A stretch of DNA of 64,000 nt from JAVEDQ01 sp963783105 (lineage in GTDB: Bacteria > Actinomycetota > Actinomycetes > Frankiales > Frankiaceae): positions 434,001 to 498,000 of the forward strand of contig CAWAMI010000007.1 of NCBI GenBank assembly GCA_963783105.1, given 5' to 3'. This document shows, one piece after another, positions 49,342-58,545 of the stretch (positions within the stretch are counted from its first letter, which is position 1; each line of letters starts with the position of its first letter). A program made the translations under genes and the position numbers. The notes beneath the pieces are model-generated. The model did not search any database. It had not been told where the DNA came from and saw only the letters and a list, made by a program, of their open reading frames with translations.

Positions 49342-51645
49342 TCAGTTCCGACCGGAGGGTGCGGGTACGCCCGTGAGCTGTGGCAGCCGGATGCTGAAGG
49401 TGCTGCCGGCGCCGGGAACGCTGTCGACCGTGACGTTGCCGCCCATCGCCCGCACCAGCTGGCGACTGATGTAGAGCCCGAGGCCGGTGCCCGTCTGGGT
49501 GCCGGTGTCCTCGAGCCGCTCGAAGCGTTCGAAGACCCGCTCACGCGCGTCCACGGGGATCCCGGGACCACGGTCGGACACGCGCACCACGACGTCACCG
49601 TCCTCGAGCGCGACGACGACGTCGACCGGCTCGGCGTCGGGGGAGTACTTGACGGCGTTGCCGACGAGATTGGCCAGCGCCCGCTCGAGCCACACCGAGG
49701 AGCCCCGCACCGAGCAGTTCCGGTCCGGCGTGACGAGCCGGACGACGCGGTCCGGCCGTGCGGAGACGACCTCGTCGACGACCTTCACCGCTGCCGAGCT
49801 GACGTCGACGCTCGTCGACTCGTGGCCCGACGTCCGTGCCTCGATCCGGGACGACTCGAGGATGTTCAGCACCAGCTGTTCCAGCCGCTGCGCCTGGCCG
49901 AGGACGGCCTGCAGGGCGGTGAGCCGCTGATCCTCGCGCATCCGCTCACCCCGGCTGAGCAGCGTCGACGACCAGCCCTTGATCGCCGCCAGCGGCGTGC
50001 GCAGCTCATGCCCGACGATCGCGACGAAGTCGTCCTTGAGGCGGTCGAGTTCGCGGGCCTGCGTGACGTTGCGGGCGACGATGACCAGCACCGGCGGGCG
50101 GCCCTCGGCCGCGGCGATGCGGCTGTAGGAGCAGGACAGCCACACGGGCTGCCCCGACGCGTCGAGGATCTGCACCTCGCCGGGCGGGTCGTCGTCGACC
50201 TGCGCCCACCGCTCGAGCAGCACGTCCGCCCCCTCGGCGTCGCGCATCCGCAGCAGGCCGACGTGCTTGGTGTCGACCATCTCCTCGGCCGTGAAGCCGG
50301 TGATGTCCGCGAGTCCGGGGTTCCAGCTGCGGATCCGGCCCGTGCCGTCGAGGGAGAAGATGCCGTCGCTGGTGGTCTCGACGATCTCGGCGAGCTTGCG
50401 ACGCTCCTCGAGCACGGTCTGCACCAGCTCGCCGCGTTCGAGGAAGCTGACGACCTCGGCGGCGAGCGCGTTGGCCACCGCGAGTTCACCGTCCTCGTAA
50501 CCCTCCATCCCGCTGCGGTCGTAGAGGAAGAGCATCCCGACGGTTGCGTCGCTGGACCGCAGCGGCACGGCGATGGCCTGCGAGTAACCCTCGACGGCCA
50601 GCGCAGCCTGCAGGTGCGCGTCGAACCGGCGACCCGCCAGCCGCATGGGCTCGGAGCAGTCCCGCAGGAGCTCGGCGAGGCGGTGGCGTCGCCGGACGAC
50701 GCTGTACTCCGCCCGGTCCTCTCCGCAGGAGTGGACCTCCATCACGTCGCCCTCGGAGTCCGTCGACCCGGCCGGGCGCCCGTTCGTCGTCCGCTCGTCG
50801 AACAGGACCAGCTCCGTGGTCCGCACCTCGAACGAGCTGCTCGCCTCGGCCAGGAAGCGGGCGAACGCCTCGTTGCGGTCCAGCGAGAAGGCCAGCGCGT
50901 GGGTCGCCTGGTGCAGACCGCCGAGCCGCTGCCGGTCGGCGCGCCCGGCGGCGTAGCCCCGGCTGGCCCAGTGCGCGAGCGGCTGGGTGACGAAGGCGAA
51001 GGTCAGCGTCCACGGGGACCAGGCGTAGCCGCCGGCCACGGTCAGTCCCAGCACGATGCAACCGACCGGGCCGATGGCCTTGCCGACGAGGACGACGGGG
51101 CTGACGACCGGGCGACCGAAGGTGTGGCCGGTGACGAGCTTCAGGATGCCGGCGATGGCGAGCTGGTTGACCAGCGCCGCGACCAGCACCGCGACGAGCA
51201 GCGCCAGCACGTTCGCGGGGTCGGTGCTCTCGGTCTGCCGCAGGGCGTCGAAGGCGAGGCCGGCCAGCGAGGCGGCCAGCACCCACTGGGCGACGTTGAA
51301 CACGGACTTCAGCGGGTCGCGACCCTTGATCAGCCAGGCGAGCGTGAGGCCGCCGCCGACCACGAGGACGAGTTGCCAGCCGCTGGTCGCCAGCAGGACC
51401 GGTGCCAAGGCGGTCTCGATGAGGGTGAACGACTCCTGGCTGTCCCGGTACTTGTAGGTGACGCGGAGCAGCTCGCTCTGGACGATCAGGACGAGCAGAA
51501 CCGGCACGACCAGTGGCGGGGCCTCGGCGGACGACGTCGTCAGGACGACGGTGGCGAGTGCTGCGGCGAGCGCCGCGAGCGTCACCGCTCCGATGTAGAG
51601 CCGGATACGCCAGGGGTAGCCGGGGCTGCGCGTGCGGCTTGTCAC
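49342..51645 (-). CDS. Membrane sensor histidine kinase with GAF and PAS domains
   Basis: 767 residues. The first 240 hold about eight membrane helices of MASE-like character (LYIGAVTLAALAAALATVVL and later). A GAF domain follows (ATHALAFSLDRNEAFARFLA onward), then PAS (VETTSDGIFSLDGTGRIRSW), HisKA (FVAIVGHELRTPLAAIKGWS) and an ATPase (ANLVGNAVKYSPDAEPVDVV, SDRGPGIPVDARERVFERFE, GTGLGLYISRQLVRAMGG). No response regulator lies next to it. I use GTG 51645, 11 bases after the subtilase stop; ATG 51675 would overlap that gene. It is probably expressed with the subtilase upstream. Confidence 0.9.
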   Translation of the reverse strand: MTSRTRSPGYPWRIRLYIGAVTLAALAAALATVVLTTSSAEAPPLVVPVLLVLIVQSELLRVTYKYRDSQESFTLIETALAPVLLATSGWQLVLVVGGGLTLAWLIKGRDPLKSVFNVAQWVLAASLAGLAFDALRQTESTDPANVLALLVAVLVAALVNQLAIAGILKLVTGHTFGRPVVSPVVLVGKAIGPVGCIVLGLTVAGGYAWSPWTLTFAFVTQPLAHWASRGYAAGRADRQRLGGLHQATHALAFSLDRNEAFARFLAEASSSFEVRTTELVLFDERTTNGRPAGSTDSEGDVMEVHSCGEDRAEYSVVRRRHRLAELLRDCSEPMRLAGRRFDAHLQAALAVEGYSQAIAVPLRSSDATVGMLFLYDRSGMEGYEDGELAVANALAAEVVSFLERGELVQTVLEERRKLAEIVETTSDGIFSLDGTGRIRSWNPGLADITGFTAEEMVDTKHVGLLRMRDAEGADVLLERWAQVDDDPPGEVQILDASGQPVWLSCSYSRIAAAEGRPPVLVIVARNVTQARELDRLKDDFVAIVGHELRTPLAAIKGWSSTLLSRGERMREDQRLTALQAVLGQAQRLEQLVLNILESSRIEARTSGHESTSVDVSSAAVKVVDEVVSARPDRVVRLVTPDRNCSVRGSSVWLERALANLVGNAVKYSPDAEPVDVVVALEDGDVVVRVSDRGPGIPVDARERVFERFERLEDTGTQTGTGLGLYISRQLVRAMGGNVTVDSVPGAGSTFSIRLPQLTGVPAPSGRN

Positions 51646-51655
51646 GGTTCCACTA

Positions 51656-53542
51656 TCACTGGTCCCACGCGCCATACCACGACGATCCGGTCCAACTCGA
51701 CCCGTACCAGGTCGAATTCGTCCAGCTCGATCCCGTCCAGCTGGAGCCGGTCCAGCTGGAGCCGGTCCAGCTCGATCCCGTCCAGCTCGATCCGGTCCAG
51801 CTCGAACCGGTCCAGCTGGAGCCGTACCAGGTCCCGCCGGTCCAGCTGGAACCCGTCCAGCTCGATCCCGTCCAGCTGGAACCCGTCCAGCTGGAACCCG
51901 TCCAGCTCGACCCCTGGAAGAGCCCGCCGAGCAGGCCGCCGCCGAGGAAGCTCGACAGCACAGTCGACCAGGAGCGCAGCTGCGCCGTGGTGTCGCCGTC
52001 GAGGACGACGCCGCCCGCCCGCGGGTCCAGTCGGACCTTCGCGTGGCCGCGGCTCAGGGAGAGGCTGCCGCGACCGTCGGAGAGGGACACGTTGCGGTTG
52101 GCCAGACCGGGCGGGGCGGACAGGGCCGCGTTGCCGTCGATGAGCCCCTTGCCGACGGCCTGGGGGTCGGTCGACGCGGTCGGGCGAGCCGTCGCCATCA
52201 GGGCGAACTTGACCCGGTCCGGGCTCATCGTGGGGTCGGCGGAGAGCATCGCGGCGACCAGTCCGGAGACCGCCGCGGTCGCCATCGATGTGCCGGAGCC
52301 GCGGCGGTAGGGCTGCGGCATCGCCGACGGGAACGTCGTGGTGATCGTGGCGCCGGGTGCGGCGAGGCCGACCAGGTGCGCGCCCGGCGCGACGACGTCG
52401 GGCTTGGCGAGCCCGTCGGCCGCCGTCGGGCCCCGCGAGGAGAAGTTCGGGAGCAGGTCGTCCTCGCGAGCCGCCGTGCCCATGTCGTCGATGGCGCCGA
52501 CGGTCAGCACGAACGGGTCGTCGCCGGGCTTGGCGATCGTGGCGGCGCCCGGGCCCCGGTTCGAGGCGGCGACCGTGACGACGATGCCGGACTTCCACGC
52601 CTGCTCGACGGCGAAGTTCAACGGGTCGACGCGGTAGGACTGGGTGGAGTCGGTCCCGAGCGACAGGTTCAGGACGCGGATGCCGTACTGGTCGCGGAAC
52701 GACACGACCCACTGGATCGCGGCGAGCACCTTGCTGACGTCGGCGGAGCCGTCCGGTCCGGCGATCTTCAGGGAGAGGATGCGGGCACCGGGGGCGGTGC
52801 CGCGGTACTTCCCGTCGGACGAGGTGCCGTCGCCGGCGATGAGCCCGGCGAGGAAGGTGCCGTGCCCGAACTGGTCGTCGCAGGTGGCCTCGCCGGAGAG
52901 GTTCACGCAGTCGGCGGCGACGCCGTTGATGGCCCCGGTGGTGATCCGCACCGACCGGCCGGCCAGGTCGGGCAGCGGCGAGACGCCGGTGTCGAGCAGG
53001 GCCACGGTGACGCCCTGGCCGTTCGCGCCTCGTCCCTCGAGGGCGTCGGCGCCGAGGACCTCGCGGTAGACGGACGGCAGGTCGTCCGCCGATGCCGGGG
53101 TGGCCGGAGCGGTGGGCGGGACGCCGGGGCCCGTCGTGTCGGGCTCGGGCGAGGCCGGGTCCGTCTGCACGTGCATGGTCCCGTCGAGCGTGATGCCGGA
53201 GATGCCGGGCACGGCGGCGAGCTCGGACACCCGCTCCGCGGGCACCGTCGCGGCGAAGCCCGACACGAGCGGCAGCGGCTGGGTGACGACGCCGCCGATC
53301 CGGCTCACGGCGAGTGCGGCCGGCGAACCGGGCCCGGTGACCGCCTCGGTGACGATGACCTTGACCGGGCCGGTGCGCCCGGTCAGTGCCGGGTCGACCA
53401 GCACGCCGGCCGCGGCTGCCGGTGCGTCGGTGGGACGGGTGGGGACGTCGGCGGTCGCCGTGCCGGCCCCCACCGCGAGCGTGCCCGCGAGGATGGCGGC
53501 AACGGTGACCGGCAACAGACGGTGACGTACTGCGAGCGACAT
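51656..53542 (-). CDS. Secreted subtilisin-like (S8) serine protease with SSWTG repeat tail
   Basis: 628 residues. A signal peptide (MSLAVRHRLLPVTVAAILAG) leads to an inhibitor-like segment and the S8 catalytic domain with Asp in GVTVALLDTGVSPLPDLAG, His in CDDQFGHGTFLAGLIAGDGT and Ser in RRGSGTSMATAAVSGLVAAM. The last 115 residues are about 20 copies of SSWTG/GSSWYG. ATG 53542 is preceded by GGAGGG; the frame runs further upstream without a signal. It is exported and probably cleaves proteins at the surface, with the repeat tail binding wall or matrix. The histidine kinase gene follows after 10 bases. Confidence 0.93.
   Translation of the reverse strand: MSLAVRHRLLPVTVAAILAGTLAVGAGTATADVPTRPTDAPAAAAGVLVDPALTGRTGPVKVIVTEAVTGPGSPAALAVSRIGGVVTQPLPLVSGFAATVPAERVSELAAVPGISGITLDGTMHVQTDPASPEPDTTGPGVPPTAPATPASADDLPSVYREVLGADALEGRGANGQGVTVALLDTGVSPLPDLAGRSVRITTGAINGVAADCVNLSGEATCDDQFGHGTFLAGLIAGDGTSSDGKYRGTAPGARILSLKIAGPDGSADVSKVLAAIQWVVSFRDQYGIRVLNLSLGTDSTQSYRVDPLNFAVEQAWKSGIVVTVAASNRGPGAATIAKPGDDPFVLTVGAIDDMGTAAREDDLLPNFSSRGPTAADGLAKPDVVAPGAHLVGLAAPGATITTTFPSAMPQPYRRGSGTSMATAAVSGLVAAMLSADPTMSPDRVKFALMATARPTASTDPQAVGKGLIDGNAALSAPPGLANRNVSLSDGRGSLSLSRGHAKVRLDPRAGGVVLDGDTTAQLRSWSTVLSSFLGGGLLGGLFQGSSWTGSSWTGSSWTGSSWTGSSWTGGTWYGSSWTGSSWTGSSWTGSSWTGSSWTGSSWTGSSWTNSTWYGSSWTGSSWYGAWDQ
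51690..51920. repeat. 15-base tandem repeat coding for SSWTG units
   Basis: About 15 tandem copies of CCAGCTGGAGCCGGT-like 15-mers (plus strand view) encode the protease tail. Copies differ mostly at third codon positions (CTGGAG, CTCGAT, CTGGAA, CTCGAA), so the amino-acid repeat is selected and DNA identity is limited. Two copies read GTACCAGG (Trp-Tyr variant). Confidence 0.85.
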
Positions 53543-53815
53543 ACGACCCTCCGTGCCCGGACTTCTCGCAGTCCTTATCAGACGGAGGAGGAGAAGCTCC
53601 AGCGAAAGATCGCGATGAATGTGCTTCACGATCGAAATTCACCCAGAAGGCCTATTCAGGCCTGGCCCGGGAGTACCTCGCGCCGCGGGTAGCTCGCCCT
53701 ACCTCCCGTCGAGGACCGATTACTGACAGTCATGATCGAATCGTTCGCGGAGGGGATCGAGCCGCCGTCCGGGTGGTACCGGTCGATATCGTGGCAGCCC
53801 GACCCAGCAGGAGGG

Positions 53816-54772
53816 ATGAGCGTGGCCGCACCGTCCGCCGAGTCGCCCGAGCACGCGGGCCACGGCCACAGCCACGCGCCGGGTGTCTCCCGACAGGCCG
53901 ACCGCCGCTACCTCTGGCTCGCCTTCGGCCTGCTGACGGCCTTCCTCGTCGGAGAGGTCATCGCCGCCGTTCTCGTGGGGTCGGTGGCGTTGTTCGCCGA
54001 CGCCGGACACATGCTCACGGACGCCGGCGCGCTGCTCGGCGCGCTCTGGGCGGCCCGGCTGGCGCTGCGGCCGGCCGAGGGCAAGTGGACGTTCGGCTAC
54101 TCCCGCGCCGAGGTCCTGGCGGGCACCGTCAACGGTCTGACGCTGCTGGTCGTCGCGCTGGTGGTCGGTGTGGAGAGCATCCGACGGCTGATCGATCCGC
54201 CCGAGGTGCCGGGCCTCGCCCTGGTCGTCGTGGCGGCGATCGGGGGGCTCGTGAACGTCGCCGCGACCTGGGTGCTGGCCAAGGCGGACCGGAGCAGCCT
54301 CAACATCGAAGGCGCCTTCCAGCACCTGCTGACCGACGCCTACGCCTTCGGCGCGACATTCCTCGCCGGCATCGTCCTGTTGCTCACGGGGTTCGAGCGG
54401 GCGGACCCGATCGCCTCACTGGTCGTCGTGGCCCTGCTCGTACGGGCGGCCTGGGGTCTGCTGCGCACCGGCGGCCGGGTGCTGCTCGAGGCGGCGCCGG
54501 ACGACGTGGACCTCGACGACGTCCGCCGGCACCTGCTCGAGGCCCCGCACGTGCGCGACGTCCACGACCTGCACGCCTGGACCGTGACCTCGGACCTCCC
54601 GGCGCTGTCCGCCCACGTCGTCGTCGAGGACGGGTGCTTCTCCGACGGCCACGCCCCGCAGATCCTCGACACGCTGCAGGCCTGCATCCGGGGTCACTTC
54701 GACGTCGAGCACTCGACGTTCCAGCTCGAGCCGGTGGGCCACTCCGACCACGAGCACGGCGCGCACGACTGA
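53816..54772 (+). CDS. Cation diffusion facilitator family metal exporter
   Basis: 318 residues. A histidine-rich N-terminus (EHAGHGHSHAPG) leads to six membrane helices with metal sites FADAGHMLTDAGALLGALWA and FQHLLTDAYAFGATFLAGIV. A cytoplasmic domain of ferredoxin-like fold follows (VRDVHDLHAWTVTSDLPALS) and ends in another His-rich tail (GHSDHEHGAHD). It exports zinc or a similar divalent metal in exchange for protons, in the CzcD group. ATG 53816 or GTG 53822 is the start; the AGGAGGG site fits the GTG better. Upstream sequence is not coding. Confidence 0.92.
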   Translation: MSVAAPSAESPEHAGHGHSHAPGVSRQADRRYLWLAFGLLTAFLVGEVIAAVLVGSVALFADAGHMLTDAGALLGALWAARLALRPAEGKWTFGYSRAEVLAGTVNGLTLLVVALVVGVESIRRLIDPPEVPGLALVVVAAIGGLVNVAATWVLAKADRSSLNIEGAFQHLLTDAYAFGATFLAGIVLLLTGFERADPIASLVVVALLVRAAWGLLRTGGRVLLEAAPDDVDLDDVRRHLLEAPHVRDVHDLHAWTVTSDLPALSAHVVVEDGCFSDGHAPQILDTLQACIRGHFDVEHSTFQLEPVGHSDHEHGAHD

Positions 54773-54791
54773 CCGCTCCCGAGCGGACCGC

Positions 54792-55574
54792 TCAGACGCG
54801 GTGCCCCATCGGGTCGCGTCCGAGGTCGTCGCAGACGTCGAGCCCCTGGAAGTAGCCGCGGCTGTAGGAGACGATCCGTTGCGGCGGGGTGCCGTGGGCA
54901 CCGGGCTCGTCGGCGGTCTCGTCGCCGAAGTTGGACACGTCGCCCAGCTGGAACAGCAGGAGAGCCGACTTCAGGGCGTCGGTTCGCGGCAGCCGGTCCG
55001 ACTCCCGGGCGAACTTGGTCGCCGCGCCCGCTTCACAATCGGCCTGGTTCTCCTCGGACCGCCGCACGACGCCGGTCAGGTCGCCGATGTGGTTCGCCCG
55101 GTGACCCAGCTCGTGCTGGAGAACGACGACCGGCAGATAGGGACCCCCTTGTGCGATGAGGCGGTTCATCAGCTGGTTGCTGAAGGCCACGACGTCGTCG
55201 AGCGGGCAGTAGAAGGCGTTGTCCGCGAGGTCGTCGGGGTCACCGTCCTCGGCGCACTTGCTGTCGGGCAGCTCGCCGTCGTCGTAGCTGATGATCCTCG
55301 GTGTCGTCCACTTGTCGCCGAGGCGTTCGCGCCAGAAGCGGTTCGTCCCGCCGGCACACTCCGGCCCGTCCTTGATGATCCGCAGCGTGCTCTCGAGGTC
55401 GCGCGCCTCGCCCGTTCCGCAGTCGGCCGGCTGCACCTGCGGCGTGCTGTCCGCCGTGGGGGACGAGGAGCCGCTTCGATCCTGCGACGCGCTCGTGCCG
55501 GTCGAGTTGCTCGCGCAGGCGGTGACGGCGAGCATCAGCCCGACGATGCATCCCAGCAGGCGACGGCTCGGCAT
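54792..55574 (-). CDS. Lipoprotein with zinc metallopeptidase motif (HExxH)
   Basis: 260 residues. The N-terminus MPSRRLLGCIVGLMLAVTAC is a lipoprotein signal with lipobox VTAC. The mature protein has ADNAFYCPLDDVVAFSNQLM and the HExxH site VVVLQHELGHRANHIGDLTG, followed by ENQADCEAGAATKFARESD with an additional acidic ligand candidate. This matches the neutral zinc metallopeptidase family of secreted actinobacterial lipoproteins. It acts outside the membrane. ATG 55574 has an AAGGGG site. It is convergent with the metal exporter gene. Confidence 0.88.
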   Translation of the reverse strand: MPSRRLLGCIVGLMLAVTACASNSTGTSASQDRSGSSSPTADSTPQVQPADCGTGEARDLESTLRIIKDGPECAGGTNRFWRERLGDKWTTPRIISYDDGELPDSKCAEDGDPDDLADNAFYCPLDDVVAFSNQLMNRLIAQGGPYLPVVVLQHELGHRANHIGDLTGVVRRSEENQADCEAGAATKFARESDRLPRTDALKSALLLFQLGDVSNFGDETADEPGAHGTPPQRIVSYSRGYFQGLDVCDDLGRDPMGHRV

Positions 55575-55767
55575 CGTGGAACCCCTTCTCGTTGCGCGCG
55601 ATACCGGGCCCGTCCCCGGGAAGCGACGATCTTGTTCGAGAAGTGTTGCACCGGCCGAGGGCCCCGGCGCCGCTTTTCCGCGAAGGTTGAGCTCTCCGTA
55701 AGGGCCCCGTGAAGGTCCGCACAGCGCACGAACGCTAAATGTCGGAGGGTCGGCGCAGGATGCCGCC

Positions 55768-55980
55768 ATGCGCCGCTTCCGCATCGTCTTCCGCCCCGCC
55801 ACCGGTCGCCGACTCGTCGAGGACGTGGACGCCGACGACGTCCGGGCCGAGGGGGCTTACCTCGTGTTCCGGCGGGACGTGCTGGTGCTCCGGCGGCCTC
55901 GGACCGTGGTGGCACTGCGGGTACGCTCCGCTGCCGTCAGCCGCGTCGAGTCCCGCTGCCCGATCCCGGTGCTCCCGTGA
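55768..55980 (+). CDS. Small basic hypothetical protein
   Basis: 70 residues: MRRFRIVFRPATGRRLVEDV, then DADDVRAEGAYLVFRRDVLV and RRPRTVVALRVRSAAVSRVE. Alternating strands suggest a small beta fold. ATG 55768 lies after GGATGCCGCC with only a weak ribosome site. The family is not known to me. It reads convergent to the gly/ser-rich membrane protein gene. Confidence 0.6.
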   Translation: MRRFRIVFRPATGRRLVEDVDADDVRAEGAYLVFRRDVLVLRRPRTVVALRVRSAAVSRVESRCPIPVLP

Positions 55981-56003
55981 TCGGGGCTTCGACGTCACCG
56001 ACG

Positions 56004-57491
56004 TCAGCGCGTCAGGCCGTCCAGGATGGGCGGGGCAGGCAGCACGGGCACCACGTCTGTGGACGAAGCCGGCTGGCTCTCGCCGGTCGCCTGGCCGCCG
56101 CCGGCGTCGTCCGTCGCGGCCTCGGCGCCGCCGCCCGAGCCGTCAGTGCCGTTGCCGGGAGCGTTGTCGGCCGGGTCCGGCGGGGGGTCGACCGGGAGGT
56201 CGGGAAGCGGGAGCGGGACGACCGGCACCGAGATGACCGGGTCCGGATTCACCGGCGCAATGGCGGGCGGGTCGAAGGTCCCGCTACCGCCCTGCGAGCC
56301 GGAGGAGGCGCCGGAGCCGGCAGAAGAGCCGGCGGAGGAATCGGACCCGGCGGAGGAACCGGACCCGGCGGAGGAACCGGACCCGGCGGAGGAACCGGAC
56401 CCGGAACTCGTGGCGGAGCCGGAGCCCGAGCCGGAGCCCGTGGCGGAACCGCCGCCATCGCCGGATGCGCCACCGAGCGCCGACGAACCCGTCGCAACCG
56501 ACGGCACGGAGGCCGGGGCGGGTGCCGCGGCCTGCGCGGGGGCGGCGGCGAGCAGGGCGTCCTCCGCCTGCTCCGGGTCGCCGGCGGCCTCTCCGGGCAG
56601 CGGCAGGATGGCGAGCACGTCGGGGCTCGCCAGGGCCCGCAGTTGGGCGACGATCCGCTCGGCCTCCGCCTCGTAGGCCTCGAGCGCCTCCGGGTGCTGC
56701 TTGCTGAGCAGCGCGCGCTCCGCCGAGAGGATCTCCAGCAGGCGGCGGGCGGCGACCGGGTCATGCGCCGCAGCGGGCAGCAGGCGTTGCAGGTCGGCGT
56801 GCAGGCGCTGCGTGGCCTCCACGACCTCCCTGTTCTCGCTCGATGGCTTGGCCGTCAGTTCGAGCGCCTGATACGAGCGGACGATGTTGGCGTCCAGTGC
56901 CGCGACGGTCGAGGCGTGCAGCGCGCCCGGGTCAGGTTCCTGGGGTGGGGAGAAGGGCTGGAACACCGTCAGGGCGACCGTCGCCGCGATGGCCAGCACT
57001 GCGCCGGCGGCGGACCACCGGCGGGGCTCGTGGCTGCGCGGATGCCCGAGGTGCCGGGGCGCCTCGACGACATGGGTGCGGCGCGCGGAGTTGCGCAGCG
57101 AACGCGTCTCGGCGCTCACCGCGGTCTCCAGCAGCACCGACTCCTCTTCGATGGCCTGGTGGAGCACGTACCGCCTGGCCTCGTCCGCGACCTCACCGTC
57201 GACGGCCAGCAGCTCGGCGGCCCGCTTCCGCAGGTCCGCGACGTCACGCTGCTGGGCGTCGATGAGCTCCGTCGCGATGTCCGGGCGGCCGGCGTCCATC
57301 GCAGCGGCAGCGATCGTCAGGTGGGTCGCCGCCGAGAGCCGGAGTTCAGCGATCTCCCGCAACAAGAGGTCGACCTGCTCGTTCTCGACCTTCGGCGGAC
57401 GCGGCGTGGCGACGTCCGAACGCTTGATCTCCGGCCGGGGGCGAGCGCGGCGGAAAAGATGCCAGCGAACAGGACGCGGTGGGCTACCCAT
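56004..57491 (-). CDS. Single-pass membrane protein with Gly/Ser repeat and proline-rich tail
   Basis: 495 residues. The cytoplasmic part (1-150) is helical (VDLLLREIAELRLSAATHLT, AAMDAGRPDIATELIDAQQR). One membrane helix follows (WSAAGAVLAIAATVALTVFQ). An outside helical domain (ALDANIVRSYQALELTAKPS, RLLEILSAERALLSKQHPEA) leads to an AGSGSSAGSGSS repeat encoded by an 18-base DNA repeat at about 56320-56410, and then a proline-rich end. It resembles DUF5667-type or anti-sigma-like architecture, but no sigma gene is adjacent. ATG 57491 has a GAGGGGAG site. Function is unknown. Confidence 0.75.
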   Translation of the reverse strand: MGSPPRPVRWHLFRRARPRPEIKRSDVATPRPPKVENEQVDLLLREIAELRLSAATHLTIAAAAMDAGRPDIATELIDAQQRDVADLRKRAAELLAVDGEVADEARRYVLHQAIEEESVLLETAVSAETRSLRNSARRTHVVEAPRHLGHPRSHEPRRWSAAGAVLAIAATVALTVFQPFSPPQEPDPGALHASTVAALDANIVRSYQALELTAKPSSENREVVEATQRLHADLQRLLPAAAHDPVAARRLLEILSAERALLSKQHPEALEAYEAEAERIVAQLRALASPDVLAILPLPGEAAGDPEQAEDALLAAAPAQAAAPAPASVPSVATGSSALGGASGDGGGSATGSGSGSGSATSSGSGSSAGSGSSAGSGSSAGSDSSAGSSAGSGASSGSQGGSGTFDPPAIAPVNPDPVISVPVVPLPLPDLPVDPPPDPADNAPGNGTDGSGGGAEAATDDAGGGQATGESQPASSTDVVPVLPAPPILDGLTR

Positions 57492-57755
57492 GGCCGCTCC
57501 CCTCCCGTTCGCGCTTTGTGCCGGTCGACGCGGCACGATGCTCTCAGCGTTCGCGTATCAAGAGTTCTGTTCGGACGACCCGGATCCTGCTCGGCACCTC
57601 CCGCGCCCGTTCGACGATCCCGCGGACGTGGCTCCGCGCAGTGTGGTAACGACGCCCATGAACGGTAACCCCTCGGAGACAACTTTCGGCACCGGGTGCG
57701 TGCGCCGGCTCGTCCGTGTCTCGGGGTGTGTATCCGGCTCCGGCAAGATGCAGGC

Positions 57756-58505
57756 GTGAGCACCGCATCGTCCGGTTCCGACCAGCCCGTCTCTGGTTCT
57801 CCGCAGGGCACTGGTACCTCTTCACCCGAGCCCGCAAGCCGACCCTTGCCCGACGCCTCGGGGGTGGTCGTGTCGGTCCTCGGCGGCACCGGCCCGCAGG
57901 GGCGCGGGCTTGCCCGGCGCTTCGCTCAGGCCGGGCACGCGGTGGTGCTCGGTTCGCGGTCGGCCGACAGGGCCCAGGATGCCGCCGACGCTCTCGCCGA
58001 CGCCGGGAACGTCCGCGGCGCGGACAACCCGGGCGCCGCCTCCGCGGGTGACGTCGTCATCGTGGCCGTGCCCTACGACGGTCACGCCGAGCTGCTCGGC
58101 TCTCTGCGCGAGGAGTTGCGGGGACGCGTCGTCGTCGACTGCGTGAACCCCCTGGGCTTCGACAAGCAGGGCGCCTACCTCCTCGACGTGCCGGAAGGCA
58201 GTGCCGCGCAGCAGGCCGAGGCCCTGCTGCCGGAGAGCACGGTCGTGGCGGCGTTCCACCACGTGAGCGCCGTGCTGCTCGAGGACCCGGCCGTCGACGA
58301 CGTGGGCACCGACGTGCTCGTGCTGGGTGACGACCGCGAGGCCTGCGATCTCGTGCAGGCTCTGGCCGGCCGGGTGCGGGGCATGCGCGGCGTCTACGCC
58401 GGGCGGTTGCGCAACGCTCGCCAGGTCGAGGGCCTCACAGCCAACCTCATCTCGGTCAACCGTCGCTACAAGGCGCACGCGGGGCTCCGCGTCACCGACG
58501 TCTGA
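57756..58505 (+). CDS. npdG: NADPH-dependent F420 reductase
   Basis: 249 residues. After a disordered 34-residue leader, the Rossmann domain begins VVVSVLGGTGPQGRGLARRF and continues AQAGHAVVLGSRSADRAQDA. GDVVIVAVPYDGHAELLGSL, VVVDCVNPLGFDKQGAYLLD and VVAAFHHVSAVLLEDPAVDD are typical of the F420-NADP oxidoreductase family. It exchanges hydride between NADPH and cofactor F420 and so feeds F420-dependent enzymes. GTG 57756 is used. The metal-receptor gene follows in the same direction after 40 bases. Confidence 0.92.
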   Translation: MSTASSGSDQPVSGSPQGTGTSSPEPASRPLPDASGVVVSVLGGTGPQGRGLARRFAQAGHAVVLGSRSADRAQDAADALADAGNVRGADNPGAASAGDVVIVAVPYDGHAELLGSLREELRGRVVVDCVNPLGFDKQGAYLLDVPEGSAAQQAEALLPESTVVAAFHHVSAVLLEDPAVDDVGTDVLVLGDDREACDLVQALAGRVRGMRGVYAGRLRNARQVEGLTANLISVNRRYKAHAGLRVTDV

Positions 58506-58545
58506 GTTCGGCGGCCTCTGAGCCGTGGTGGGAGGCAGCTGAGCT

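Noticed and set aside
57540..57759. Small open frame before npdG
   Set aside because: No ribosome site, no recognisable motif, and it runs through the npdG start region; not better than chance.
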